Source: Haloplanus sp. CK5-1
Lineage (GTDB): Archaea; Halobacteriota; Halobacteria; Halobacteriales; Haloferacaceae
Length of the DNA stretch: 64,000 nucleotides
NCBI RefSeq assembly: GCF_037201915.1
Contig: NZ_CP147505.1
Coordinates: 1,984,001 to 2,048,000, forward strand
Reading direction: 5' to 3'
The position numbers were made by a program, and so were the translations under genes. Below, piece after piece: positions 50,682 to 59,182 of this stretch; within the stretch, counting starts at the first letter, position 1, and each line of letters opens with the position of its first letter. Under the pieces are notes generated by a model. The model was not told the origin of the DNA, made no database searches, and worked only from the letters and a program-made list of their open reading frames with translations.

Positions 50682-50831
50682 CTACTGTGGCTGGACCGGC
50701 TCTTCGCATTCGTAGCACTCCGCAAAGAGGCGTTTTTCCTCTTCAACCTCATACTCGATGAGTATCGCTCCGGCTGGAACAGCCGACCCACAGAATGGAC
50801 ATGTACCGAGTTCCGACACTGCATTGGACAT
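50682..50831 (-). CDS. Zinc-binding microprotein (49 aa), DUF7837-like
   Basis: From ATG 50831: MSNAVSELGTCPFCGSAVPA then GAILIEYEVEEEKRLFAECY and ECEEPVQPQ. Two CxxC pairs (CPFC and CYEC) make a compact ribbon. From memory this is a common haloarchaeal small protein. An upstream extension of 20 residues looks non-coding. Stand-alone gene between hypothetical genes and bax1; no function known. Confidence 0.65.
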   Translation of the reverse strand: MSNAVSELGTCPFCGSAVPAGAILIEYEVEEEKRLFAECYECEEPVQPQ

Positions 50832-50945
50832 GATGTGATGAGTGACTTGGAGCGTGTGACAGGACTCCAAGTACCACAGTGATCTACGCACCCCGCTTTT
50901 GTATAACCAATGAGAGTCCAGCGGAAGTAATAGGCGAGATCAACT

Positions 50946-52298
50946 CTATTGCCGTGGTGAGAACTCAACTGCGTACTCCTTCACTAATTCAATCACATCG
51001 TAGACATGGATACCCGACTTGAACCACAAGACACGGTCATCCAGTCCATCGAAATCTTCAGACGAGCAGTCCAACCGCTCAGACACGGCGACAATAAGGT
51101 TGTCTCGGTCAGCGTTCCGTATCTTCGCCAGTTTTTCATTCAGATACTCGGGCGTCCAGAATCCGACAATCTCGAATACCACTCGGCGTCCATCAGGGTG
51201 TTCGATAGCGAAGTCCGGGAGCATTACCTCTGCTCCTAGATCCAGTACGTCATCCTCACGGACGAGTTGCCAGTCAGTGTTGGCACGTTCCCACTTTTGG
51301 GCAAGTGTGCGTTCCACATCGGAGTCAAAATCGCTCTGAGCCGAGTAGTGCGAGGAGAGTTCGTCCGTGTGGTCAAGCTCAAACGAGAGCGTTTGACTCG
51401 TTGCTCCTCCATCGTCATCAAGAATATCAGCTTCCATCTCCCAACGGTCGCACAACGGGAGAGCTGGAAGGAAGTTTGACATCCGTATTCCGTATTTCCT
51501 CGATTTCGAAAAAAGAGACGCTGCTCCATCCAGAATGGCCTCGTACCCGTCAGCAACGTCAGTACTGGAAACGCGGTTGCCGTTGGCGTCGATTGGATAG
51601 ATGCGGTGCATCAGCCCAAACAGTTTCACGTAGCTGAACACCGTCGCAAACGAGTCCCAGACTCGTACCCGCATCTCTGTCGCATCGTACAGTACTGCTT
51701 GTGCCAGAGCGAGATTGTAGCGTGTGAGAAGCCAATCGACCGTTATCGTATCCTCAGCATACGATTCCTCACTATCTCCAGTCAACCGTGTCGTGGTTGT
51801 CCCGTCGTCAGCCTTCTCATACTCATCGGACGTACGGTGTCCGAATCGTACAAGTCGCTTGTTCTCCTCTAAATCGGCGTACATGCCTCGGTAGCAGTCT
51901 TCGAGTGAGATTCCGAGCTGGTCAGCAACAGCACTGTACACCTCCAACTTTTGTGTGTCCTCACCGAGCGTGGGCTGACGTGCAATCGGGTACGAATCGT
52001 TCGCTTTCTCAAAAAGCCGCTGCCGGATCTCCTGTGGATCTACTGGTGCGACGGTTTCGAATTCGCACTCGTCTTTCAGGAGTTTCGCCAGCCCTTGTAC
52101 GATCTTGTAGTCCGTGTCTACGATAGTGAGTTGGTCTATCGTCTCCTCCAGCCTACCCTTGGATTGTCCGAGATGCTCCTCGAAGATTTGGATGAGTTCT
52201 GTTGCGGTCTCTCGGTACTGCTGGTCGTCCGCGTCGATGAACAGCGGGGAGATAGTTCCGTCGTACGTACGTGAGCGGGCGAGGTCAGCTGTCAGCAT
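50946..52298 (-). CDS. bax1: Bax1-type nuclease, XPB partner (DUF790 family)
   Basis: From ATG 52298 (MLTADLARSRTYDGTISPLF; an ATG two codons earlier is possible). It has the N-terminal DUF790 domain, with a central helical region ESYAEDTITVDWLLTRYNLA and LAQAVLYDATEMRVRVWDSF, and a C-terminal PD-(D/E)xK nuclease core: MLPDFAIEHPDGRRVVFEIV then GFWTPEYLNEKLAKIRNADR. Bax1 cuts at DNA bubbles and forks together with archaeal XPB. The start overlaps the end of the XPB gene, indicating translational coupling. Presence in accessory DNA suggests a mobile or extra copy. Family length is normal. Confidence 0.88.
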   Translation of the reverse strand: MLTADLARSRTYDGTISPLFIDADDQQYRETATELIQIFEEHLGQSKGRLEETIDQLTIVDTDYKIVQGLAKLLKDECEFETVAPVDPQEIRQRLFEKANDSYPIARQPTLGEDTQKLEVYSAVADQLGISLEDCYRGMYADLEENKRLVRFGHRTSDEYEKADDGTTTTRLTGDSEESYAEDTITVDWLLTRYNLALAQAVLYDATEMRVRVWDSFATVFSYVKLFGLMHRIYPIDANGNRVSSTDVADGYEAILDGAASLFSKSRKYGIRMSNFLPALPLCDRWEMEADILDDDGGATSQTLSFELDHTDELSSHYSAQSDFDSDVERTLAQKWERANTDWQLVREDDVLDLGAEVMLPDFAIEHPDGRRVVFEIVGFWTPEYLNEKLAKIRNADRDNLIVAVSERLDCSSEDFDGLDDRVLWFKSGIHVYDVIELVKEYAVEFSPRQ

Positions 52299-53694
52299 TA
52301 GCACTCACCCCTTTGCGTCGCCGTTCAGACACGTAGGTCTCCATCGTGTCTTCCGTGATGATTTCGTAGAGTCGGGCTGGCTGGCGGTCGTCTGTTGGAC
52401 GCAGAATCCGTCCCAGCCGTTGTGCGTACTGTCGTTTCGATGCACTTCCAGAGAGGATGACACCTACGTTTGCAGACGGTACGTCGATTCCCTCATCCAG
52501 CACCTGCGAAGTAGCAAGCATCGAGTACTTTCCTGTTCGAAATCGCTCTAGAATCTCTGTTCGCTCCTCAGTCTCGGTCTGATGCGTGATACAGGGAACA
52601 ACAAACTCTTGAGAGATCTCGTATGCAAACTCGTTGTTCGCTGTAAAGATGATGGTACGGTCGTCGTGGTGTCTCCTCAGCAGATTATCCAGCGTATCGA
52701 GTTTCTTTTCGGCGGTCCGAGCAATTTTCTCGGCTCGTTGTTTAGCGATGAGGGCGCGTCGCCCCTGCGGATCGTATGACGTGCGCTTGAGAAATTCCTG
52801 ATAGCCGCTCTCTTTCCAGAGATCAAAATCATGACTGTCGACGTAGTCGCGGTAAATCTGGTATTCCTCAGTATACTGCTCCCGTTCCTCATCAGTTAGT
52901 TCCACGCTGAGATGGAGCGTCTCGTACTCGCTGAGATACTCCCCGGCAAGTTCGTCGACTCCTTCTCGATACACAACCGTGCCCAACAGCTCCTCTAGTT
53001 CTTCATGTTTGCCGTCAGCACGCTCGTAGGTAGCCGTGAGTCCAAGTCGATACGGAGCAATCGTCATCTCAGGGATCTGTTGGTAGGTCGGTGCCGGAAG
53101 GTGGTGTACTTCGTCCACCACGAGAAGCCCGAACCGGTCGCCGTAGTCGTTGATATACCGGTACGCAGAGTCGTAGGTCGTCACCGTAATGTTGGTCACA
53201 TTGTGGCTTCCACCGCCCAAGACGCCGATTCCATCAGGGAGTTGATTCCCGAAAGCGTTTGTGAGAGTGGCGTGCCACTGGTTCATCAGGTCGATAGTCG
53301 GCACGACAACAAGCGTGCTGACACCAGCATCAGCAATTGCTTGGACGGCGAGAAACGTCTTTCCGCTTCCTGTGGGGAGGATCACACTGCCCTGACGGTT
53401 GTTATCCTGCCACGCTGAGAGTGCCTCCTGCTGGTAATCACGGGGTTCGATAGCGACAGAAGGCGTGAGATGGAACTTCGAGTACGCACGAGCCTCGTCT
53501 TCCAATTCAGTCACAGTTCCCATTGGCTGTTCAAGGCTGGCTTGCCCATCAGATCCACTCACCCACTCTCGAATGTCACGGTAATGGTGTGCCTGTGCTC
53601 GGTACTCATCAACACGGTCGTCCCACTCAGCATACGGCACAGACTCAGGAGCGTCTTCAACAAGGAGTGTCCCGTCATCAAACGAGAGACGCAT
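52285..53694 (-). CDS. xpb: XPB/Rad25-type DNA helicase
   Basis: 469-residue SF2 helicase. MRLSFDDGTLLVEDAPESVP; damage-recognition-like N-terminus, then the Q-like motif RDYQQEALSAW, Walker A VILPTGSGKTFLAVQA (about 105-120), DEVHHLP (194-200), GLTATYERADGKHEELEELL (motif III and the XPB RED-like loop), a thumb-like helical insert (260-330), and C-terminal motifs SQVLDEGIDVPSANVGVILS and YAQRLGRILRPTDD. Archaeal XPB opens DNA bubbles for Bax1 cutting in repair. Overlaps bax1 downstream; a small hypothetical gene lies upstream and may be in the same unit. Confidence 0.92.
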   Translation of the reverse strand: MRLSFDDGTLLVEDAPESVPYAEWDDRVDEYRAQAHHYRDIREWVSGSDGQASLEQPMGTVTELEDEARAYSKFHLTPSVAIEPRDYQQEALSAWQDNNRQGSVILPTGSGKTFLAVQAIADAGVSTLVVVPTIDLMNQWHATLTNAFGNQLPDGIGVLGGGSHNVTNITVTTYDSAYRYINDYGDRFGLLVVDEVHHLPAPTYQQIPEMTIAPYRLGLTATYERADGKHEELEELLGTVVYREGVDELAGEYLSEYETLHLSVELTDEEREQYTEEYQIYRDYVDSHDFDLWKESGYQEFLKRTSYDPQGRRALIAKQRAEKIARTAEKKLDTLDNLLRRHHDDRTIIFTANNEFAYEISQEFVVPCITHQTETEERTEILERFRTGKYSMLATSQVLDEGIDVPSANVGVILSGSASKRQYAQRLGRILRPTDDRQPARLYEIITEDTMETYVSERRRKGVSANADS

Positions 53695-53754
53695 TCAACT
53701 CTCTTTATGTAGGTCGGATACTTGTCGTTGCTGGAGTGGAGAACGAGGAAGTGA

Positions 53755-54114
53755 CTACACCGAAAGGTCGTCAGCGATTGAGCGCAATTCGCTCTTTGTT
53801 GGTCGCCTCCCGATCTCGACTCTACGGTCGCCAACCCAGAATCCGAACTGTTGGTGGTTAACATCGAAGTGGAGCCCACAGGAGACATCCGGGTCGGCTT
53901 GGTCGTACTCTGCCTTGCTCACGTTCTCACCATCTCGGAGTGTCTCTAAAAGGTACTCGGCAACGTGTGGGCGTTGCTTCAGTGCTAAGATATGGTCAGT
54001 TGCTACGTATTTTAGGACATCTTCACCTGTATCGTATTCATCGCCCATGAGATAGAACTCGCCCCTGTAATCGTGTGATTCGATGGTAACACTGAGAGCA
54101 TACGTCGCGGTCAT
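53755..54114 (-). CDS. Hypothetical protein upstream of xpb (119 aa)
   Basis: MTATYALSVTIESHDYRGEF; YLMGDEYDTGEDVLKYVATD, then YLLETLRDGENVSKAEYDQA and GFWVGDRRVEIGRRPTKSEL. No known motif. It is 60 bases upstream of the XPB gene on the same strand, with its own possible promoter, so it may be a third member of the XPB-Bax1 unit. Balanced composition, no membrane segment. Function unknown. Confidence 0.6.
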   Translation of the reverse strand: MTATYALSVTIESHDYRGEFYLMGDEYDTGEDVLKYVATDHILALKQRPHVAEYLLETLRDGENVSKAEYDQADPDVSCGLHFDVNHQQFGFWVGDRRVEIGRRPTKSELRSIADDLSV

Positions 54115-54175
54115 ATGCTACTATTACCGTTTTGAGACACAAGCATTACGACTGGGGTTTCTGTAGAGAGAACCA

Positions 54176-55036
54176 ATGGTGCCAGACAGACGATCAGATC
54201 CAATCGAAATAGGGGCGCTTGAACAGCAGTTAGCAACTGCTGACGATGGGGATGTGGCGGCACTCATGCAGGCAGTAGCAACGTATGAGGCTGGGCTATC
54301 GTCAGCACACGAACAAGGGGAGTCCGACCGCTATCAGGGGATTACCCGTGCGTATCGGGAACGACTCATCGCTGTGCTTGATGATGCTGTACTAGTGGAG
54401 GATTGGGAGTTGCTTGAAGAGTTTCTTGACGCCTATCACCCGGACACATCAGACGAGTTCCCCCATGTGACGACAGTCCTTCAGAATGTCACGGGTCGGT
54501 ATCTGATCCGGACCCGACTCACAGAGGGTGTAACAGAGATTCCAGTCAAATCGTTGGAGTTCTTCAGTTCAATTCTTGATCGTGTCGAAGGCGACGGATA
54601 CGATTTCATCAACGAGGGAGTCCATCCGTACGGTTGGGGGATCGGACATCCTGATCACGCTGTTGCAGACACCATTCACCAGCATGCCTCGAAGGACATC
54701 TTTATCGTAAATCCAATGCTCGAACATGCATTCTACGCGGACCAACACGCGGCTATCGACTTACTGGAACGAATCGTGAATGACGACAACATCAGCAGAA
54801 GCTTTGCCCATCCACGAGGAGAAATATCCGAAACCCGCCATCTTTTGGATGCACCCGCCGGAGCGGTGAGTGAGTTTTCGCCGACGATCCCGCGCTACTG
54901 GGAATGGCAGGAGGAGTTTGACTTCGAATTTAGGCTTGATGATGATGTTGAGCAACGGATACGGAAGCTCGTGAGTAACGAGGGACTGGATAATGAACTC
55001 TCGGGCGACTGGGAGATTGCTGACCTAACTCTGTGA
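54176..55036 (+). CDS. Hypothetical protein (286 aa)
   Basis: MVPDRRSDPIEIGALEQQLA. Helical N-terminal half (ALMQAVATYEAGLSSAHEQG, LIAVLDDAVLVEDWELLEEF), then a region with VTEIPVKSLEFFSSILDRVE and GVHPYGWGIGHPDHAVADTI, followed by acidic helices. The alternation of helical repeats suggests a scaffold, but no motif is conserved to my knowledge. Divergent from the XPB unit with a 60-bp shared promoter region. Function unknown. Confidence 0.6.
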   Translation: MVPDRRSDPIEIGALEQQLATADDGDVAALMQAVATYEAGLSSAHEQGESDRYQGITRAYRERLIAVLDDAVLVEDWELLEEFLDAYHPDTSDEFPHVTTVLQNVTGRYLIRTRLTEGVTEIPVKSLEFFSSILDRVEGDGYDFINEGVHPYGWGIGHPDHAVADTIHQHASKDIFIVNPMLEHAFYADQHAAIDLLERIVNDDNISRSFAHPRGEISETRHLLDAPAGAVSEFSPTIPRYWEWQEEFDFEFRLDDDVEQRIRKLVSNEGLDNELSGDWEIADLTL

Positions 55037-55113
55037 CCAGTCTCGGAATTGTACCATTACTCACGAGCCAATTTGCCAATATTTACTACTCTGACCCGTT
55101 AACACCGGATTGT

Positions 55114-55281
55114 ATGACAGACCTGATCGTCAATAGCGGGGTGCAGGATGCACTAGAAGACCACCCAGTTGCAGCAGATTTCTACGATGCTCTGGATGAA
55201 GAAGTAGCCGAACTTATTGAGGAAGCCTCCCGTCGTGCTGAAGCGAACGACCGCAAGACTGTCATGCCACAAGACTTGTAA
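55114..55281 (+). CDS. Histone-fold protein, DUF1931-like (55 aa)
   Basis: From ATG 55114: MTDLIVNSGVQDALEDHPVA then ADFYDALDEEVAELIEEASR and RAEANDRKTVMPQDL. The last 30 residues match the C-terminal half of histone folds (helix, R-A-x-A-N-x-R-K-T-V-x-P-x-D-L). The N-terminal half VNSGVQDALE with VAADFYDALDEE is typical of haloarchaeal DUF1931 proteins. A longer frame to 55033 would overlap the preceding gene and has poor composition. A small DNA-binding architectural protein; possible function with the XPB-Bax1 neighbourhood is only suggested by proximity. Confidence 0.7.
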   Translation: MTDLIVNSGVQDALEDHPVAADFYDALDEEVAELIEEASRRAEANDRKTVMPQDL

Positions 55282-55874
55282 CGGTCTGAGAGTTCACTAA
55301 CGATCCATTCTAGCCGAGTCAGTACAGCGCAAATCTGAGCATCCTGAGATTGTGAACTCCTGTGTAGTTGGACGAAGTGGTCCTGCTGTTGTGTGTACCA
55401 TCGTGATCGGTTACGGCAGTTGGGCAGAAGCAATCCTGAAAGAAACCCTAGGTCAATATCAAAGGACTACTGGTAGTTTCTCCACGCTGTGACCGTATAG
55501 TCGGAGGCGGACAACACGAGCCACGGCGTTCCATATTCAATAACTACTAGTAGATCGTGCTGACCCGAAAGTCGGTAGAAGACAGCGAGATATCGGTACA
55601 CTCAGCAGTTATCGGTGGAGATCGCATCCGGCTGTGGAATACAGGGGATGTACAGCGCTCGACGGTTACCATTGGAAGTGGTCTATGGATGGTATCACTC
55701 ACCGAGAGGCATTGTCATCAGAAACCCGACTGGAAGCGACTGCTGAATATAGAGGATGTATCTCACACGGAATCCAAACCGAAGTCAAACCACCCGTCCG
55801 GAACGCAGGTGCGAGCGCGGGTACGGATACCGGACGAGCGTTTCGACCGGGGCTGGCGGAGTGTGCTGCCGCGA
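55282..55874. other. Gene-free stretch with one weak palindromic repeat
   Basis: Short frames here lack family features. One R2-like palindrome, GACTGCTGAATATAGAGGATG (55738-55758) with TATCTCAC after it, is visible. No insertion-sequence ends were recognised. Confidence 0.4.
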
Positions 55875-56432
55875 TTAGCCCTCCGGCACGGCAGCCTGCA
55901 GTCCGAACCAGTGTTCGACGGTCCCGGTCGCGTCCGGAACGGGGACGAGTGACACCCGATTCGTGAACGAAGTGCCGTCCGCACGGTAGTTGCACAGTTC
56001 GACGGTAATCCCGTCCCAGCTCCGGGTCGCGTCTCGGAGGTCGGCGACGGTAGCGCGACCGGTGTCGGGCCCCTGTAACTGCCGCAGGTTCTCGCCACGG
56101 AGTTCCGACAGCGAGTACCCGGTCAGCCGGCGAGTTGCACGGTTCGCATACAGGACGGGATTATCGCGGTACGCCGGGCCGCTGAGCACGACGCCGAGCG
56201 GCGCATCCGCCAACGTCCACGCACGCCAGACGAGTCGCCTCGCGGGTGGCGCTACGCGTCCGATGGCGGACGGCGGATCGAACGTGTCCGGCTCCGTCCC
56301 GAGTCGGTCGGCGTCGAATCCGTGCGTGGCCGCGAGTCGGGTGACTGTCTCGCGAAACGAGCCGAGATCCGCGGTGAGCGTCTCGCGGAGCGTCGCGCGC
56401 AACGCCGGACGCGGTGTGGGCCCTCGATCCAT
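55875..56432 (-). CDS. PAS/LOV-like protein lacking the photo-active cysteine
   Basis: From ATG 56432: MDRGPTPRPALRATLRETLT. The C-terminal half is a LOV-type PAS domain: DNPVLYANRATRRLTGYSLS, then GENLRQLQGPDTGRATVADL and VELCNYRADGTSFTNRVSLV with VEHWFGLQ at the end. In photosensing LOV domains the motif is GRNCRFLQ; here the Cys position holds Leu (GENLRQLQ), so blue-light adduct formation is not expected, although flavin binding could remain. The N-terminal 60 residues resemble the region in front of bacterio-opsin-activator-like PAS proteins. No kinase or HTH output is attached. High-GC, chromosome-like. Confidence 0.8.
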   Translation of the reverse strand: MDRGPTPRPALRATLRETLTADLGSFRETVTRLAATHGFDADRLGTEPDTFDPPSAIGRVAPPARRLVWRAWTLADAPLGVVLSGPAYRDNPVLYANRATRRLTGYSLSELRGENLRQLQGPDTGRATVADLRDATRSWDGITVELCNYRADGTSFTNRVSLVPVPDATGTVEHWFGLQAAVPEG

Positions 56433-56604
56433 ACCGTCTCCTCCGTGCACGCGTTCATAACGGTAGCGACCGAGGAGCGCACGTCAGCGGGGCCAACTGA
56501 GACTGGCACCGGCTTTTATCACCCTGAGGCCGTGGTGGACATCATGCACCGCCGGACGCGGCCGGCTGGCTGGTACGGCTGCCGATGTCGTCGATGACAT
56601 TTGA

Positions 56605-57312
56605 ATCATAGCATATGGTAGCACCGACATAGCCGACTCGGGTGAATATTACCTCGACGCCGACCGACTCCACACGTTCGTCGACACGGTCAAGCGCACC
56701 GCCGAGGACCACGACGACGTTCCGGCCCTCCTGAGTGCGCTCCGGGACCCGTTCGCGGACCTCCTCGCGGCTGACGACTGGCTTCCCGACCGCTATCGCA
56801 ACCTCCCACTGGAGGGCTACGACAACAGGAGCGATATGGGCGGTGACATCGCACAGTGGCTACTCTACCGACAGAACGAGTCCCTCTCGATATCCAGCCT
56901 CGTCGTCCCGCCAGGTGTCGAGACGCCCGTCCACGATCATCTAGCGTGGGGGCTCGTGGGTCTCTATCAGGGCACTCAGCAGGAGACGTTCTTTCGCCGT
57001 GTAGACGACGGCACGGCCGACCAGGGGCACGCCGAACTCGAGCGAGTCGAGACGCGACGGGCCGGCCCCGGTGACTGCTACGAACTGATCCCGCCGGACG
57101 GCGACATCCACTCGGTCGAAACGACGTCGGACGTACCGAGCGTGAGTATCCACGTCCTCGGTGCCGACATCGGGTGTATCCCGCGGCACGCCTTCGATGC
57201 CGACGCCGATTCGGTGAATTTGTTCCAGTCGGGCTACACGAACGTCGACTGTGAGGAGATGGTCGACGACGACGGTCACGGGCACGTCCACACGCACGAC
57301 GAACTCCCCTGA
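56605..57312 (+). pseudogene. Cysteine-dioxygenase-like cupin gene without a usable start
   Basis: From ATG 56836 the frame encodes MGGDIAQWLLYRQNESLSIS, VPPGVETPVHDHLAWGLVGL, then GDCYELIPPDGDIHSVETTS and IHVLGADIGCIPRHAF: a cupin with metal-type H-x-H (HDHLAWG) and a second H. But residues upstream (frame open from 56605) are also conserved-looking: GEYYLDADRLHTFVDTVKRT, DVPALLSALRDPFADLLAAD, YRNLPLEGYDNRSD. No ATG, GTG or TTG precedes them; the upstream stop is at 56602-56604. So the gene has probably lost its start by a 5' junction or mutation. If translation begins at 56836, about 66 residues are missing. The enzyme would oxidise a thiol substrate. Confidence 0.65.
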
Positions 57313-57516
57313 GGTGGCGCACGGCGGTCACCGCCGCTCGGATCATGGACTCAGCGCATCGATATTCACTGTGATGACCGTCGGGAGCACTTACGCCGAC
57401 ATCCACAGCGACCATGGGGAGATCGAATTTCTCTCCCGATCACTCCACCGTTTGGCCACCCGGAGAGTCATCGAAACGGGTCCGAGAATTCGACGGGTGG
57501 GGCAGAACTCCCCGAG

Positions 57517-57700
57517 GGAGTAATCCTGGAAATCGACCCTAACGTCGGCGTCTACTCCGGGCGCGTCTACTACCAGCTCGGCGTTCCGAGCGATCTCCAC
57601 GCCCACATCTTCGCGGTGCGCCGCGTCGGCGGGTGTGTCGGATACAGTCCCGAGTACGCCTCGGACGACCGTCTCGTCCGGACCCCGTCGGCTACGACGC
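57517..57700 (+). pseudogene. Citrate synthase 3' relic
   Basis: The frame encodes VILEIDPNVGVYSGRVYYQL then GVPSDLHAHIFAVRRVGGCV and GYSPEYASDDRLVR, which aligns with the C-terminus of citrate synthases (PNVDFYSG-like, VYYxLGIP, IFAMSRxxGW, EDNRLIRP). Upstream coding is gone and the final RPRARYVG-like block is degraded. It is a leftover of a deleted gltA-type gene, lying directly before the flavoprotein gene. The rest of 57313-57772 holds no intact gene. Confidence 0.75.
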
Positions 57701-57772
57701 CGGGCACGCGGTTGCGCCGCCGCCGCAGCGTCCCGCCGCAATTTTACCTGTTACGCTCCTCAGAACGAATGG

Positions 57773-59182
57773 ATGAGTACCCACGTTGCAATCGTCGGTG
57801 CATACGGCAGCGCCGGAGTCGCGGCCGCACAGCGACTCGTCGACGTCGACGGCGTCGAGTTGACACTTGTCGACGATGGCGACCCCGGCGGCGGCCTCTG
57901 TATTCTCCGTGGCTGTATGCCCTCAAAGGAAGTCCTCTCGGCCGCCGAACACCGCTTTGCGGCCCGGCACGACCCCCGCCTCGACGGCCCGCTCCCCGAT
58001 GTCGACTTGGGGGCGGTCGTCGAGCGCAAGGACGAGCACACGAGCGATTTCGCCGCCCACCGGCGGGCCGCCGTCGAGGCGCTGACCGAGCGCGAGGGCA
58101 TCGAGTTCCGCCACGAGCCGGCGGCGTTCGTCGACGACCGGCGCCTCGAGGTCGGGGACCGGACGATCGAACCGGATTACGTCGTTGTCGCCACCGGCTC
58201 GACGGTCAGCCTCCCGGACCTCCCCGGCATCGACGATGTCCCCGTTCGGACCAGCGCCGACGTTCTTGACGCGACGGCCTTCGGTGACTCCGGCGTCGTC
58301 ATGGGCTTCGGTTACGTTGGGATGGAACTCGTTCCCTATCTCGCCGAGGCGGGTGGAATGGATCTCACCATCGTCGAACACGATGCCCGTCCGCTGGACG
58401 AGGCCGACCCACCGTTTGGCGACGCCCTGCTCGAATACTACCGCGAGGCGTTCGGCTTGACCGTCCTCACCGAGACCAACGAACGGCGCGTGGAACCGAC
58501 CGATGACGGTGGTGTTCGGTTGTTCGTCGACGGGGACGAGGAAGGGAGCGAGCGGGCCATCGAGGCCGACGAACTGTTCGCGTTCACTGGGCGTCGCCCC
58601 GCACTCGACGGGGTGGGACTGGAGCACACCGACCTCGACCCGGGTCCCGGGTGGGTCGAGGATACGATGCAAGCGCGCGACGACGACCGGGTGTTCGTCG
58701 TGGGCGACGTCAACGGGAGGGAACCCATCCTCCACGTCGCCAAGGAACAGGGGGTCACCGCCGCGGCGAACATCCGCGCCCACCGGGACGGCGACCTGCT
58801 CGAACCCTACGAGAACGTCCACCACCACGTCGTATTCTCCGGGCTCGGCGTTCTCCCATTCGCCCGCGTGGGCCACTCTGCGACGACCGCCCGGGAGGCC
58901 GGCCACGACCACGTCGTCGTGACGCGGGAGGCATCGAGCGACGGTGTCTTCAAAACAAAAAACGTCGCCGACGGCCTCGGGCGCTTGGTCGTCGGAACGG
59001 ACGGAACGGTGCTCGGCTGGCAGGGCCTTCACTACCACGCCGACGCGATGGCCAAGACGATGCAGGTCGCCGTCGAGTTGGGGCTGGATGTCCGCGACCT
59101 CCCGGACCGCGCTTACCACCCGACGACGCCCGAGATACTCGACGGGCTGTTCCGTGACGCTGCCGCTGAACTGGGGGACTAG
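57773..59182 (+). CDS. FAD-dependent pyridine nucleotide-disulfide reductase (lipoamide-dehydrogenase-like)
   Basis: From ATG 57773: MSTHVAIVGAYGSAGVAAAQ. FAD-binding start with an unusual GAYGSAG in place of GxGxxG. The redox-active disulfide is in GGGLCILRGCMPSKEVLSA (CxxxxC), followed by VVVATGSTVSLPDLPGIDDV, the NAD motif VVMGFGYVGMELVPYLAEAG and FVVGDVNGREPILHVAKEQG. The C-terminal dimerisation region ends in YHADAMAKTMQVAVELGLDV with a His motif AYHPTTPEI. 469 residues, family-normal. A longer in-frame extension upstream runs through the citrate-synthase relic and is rejected. Substrate unknown: dihydrolipoamide, mercuric ion or another disulfide. TATA-like ATTTTAC lies about 25 bases upstream, so it is nearly leaderless. 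Confidence 0.85.
   Translation: MSTHVAIVGAYGSAGVAAAQRLVDVDGVELTLVDDGDPGGGLCILRGCMPSKEVLSAAEHRFAARHDPRLDGPLPDVDLGAVVERKDEHTSDFAAHRRAAVEALTEREGIEFRHEPAAFVDDRRLEVGDRTIEPDYVVVATGSTVSLPDLPGIDDVPVRTSADVLDATAFGDSGVVMGFGYVGMELVPYLAEAGGMDLTIVEHDARPLDEADPPFGDALLEYYREAFGLTVLTETNERRVEPTDDGGVRLFVDGDEEGSERAIEADELFAFTGRRPALDGVGLEHTDLDPGPGWVEDTMQARDDDRVFVVGDVNGREPILHVAKEQGVTAAANIRAHRDGDLLEPYENVHHHVVFSGLGVLPFARVGHSATTAREAGHDHVVVTREASSDGVFKTKNVADGLGRLVVGTDGTVLGWQGLHYHADAMAKTMQVAVELGLDVRDLPDRAYHPTTPEILDGLFRDAAAELGD

Noticed and set aside
57635-57772. N-terminal extension of the flavoprotein
   Set aside because: The extra 46 residues run antisense-like through the citrate synthase relic; the FAD-binding start at 57773 is the family start.
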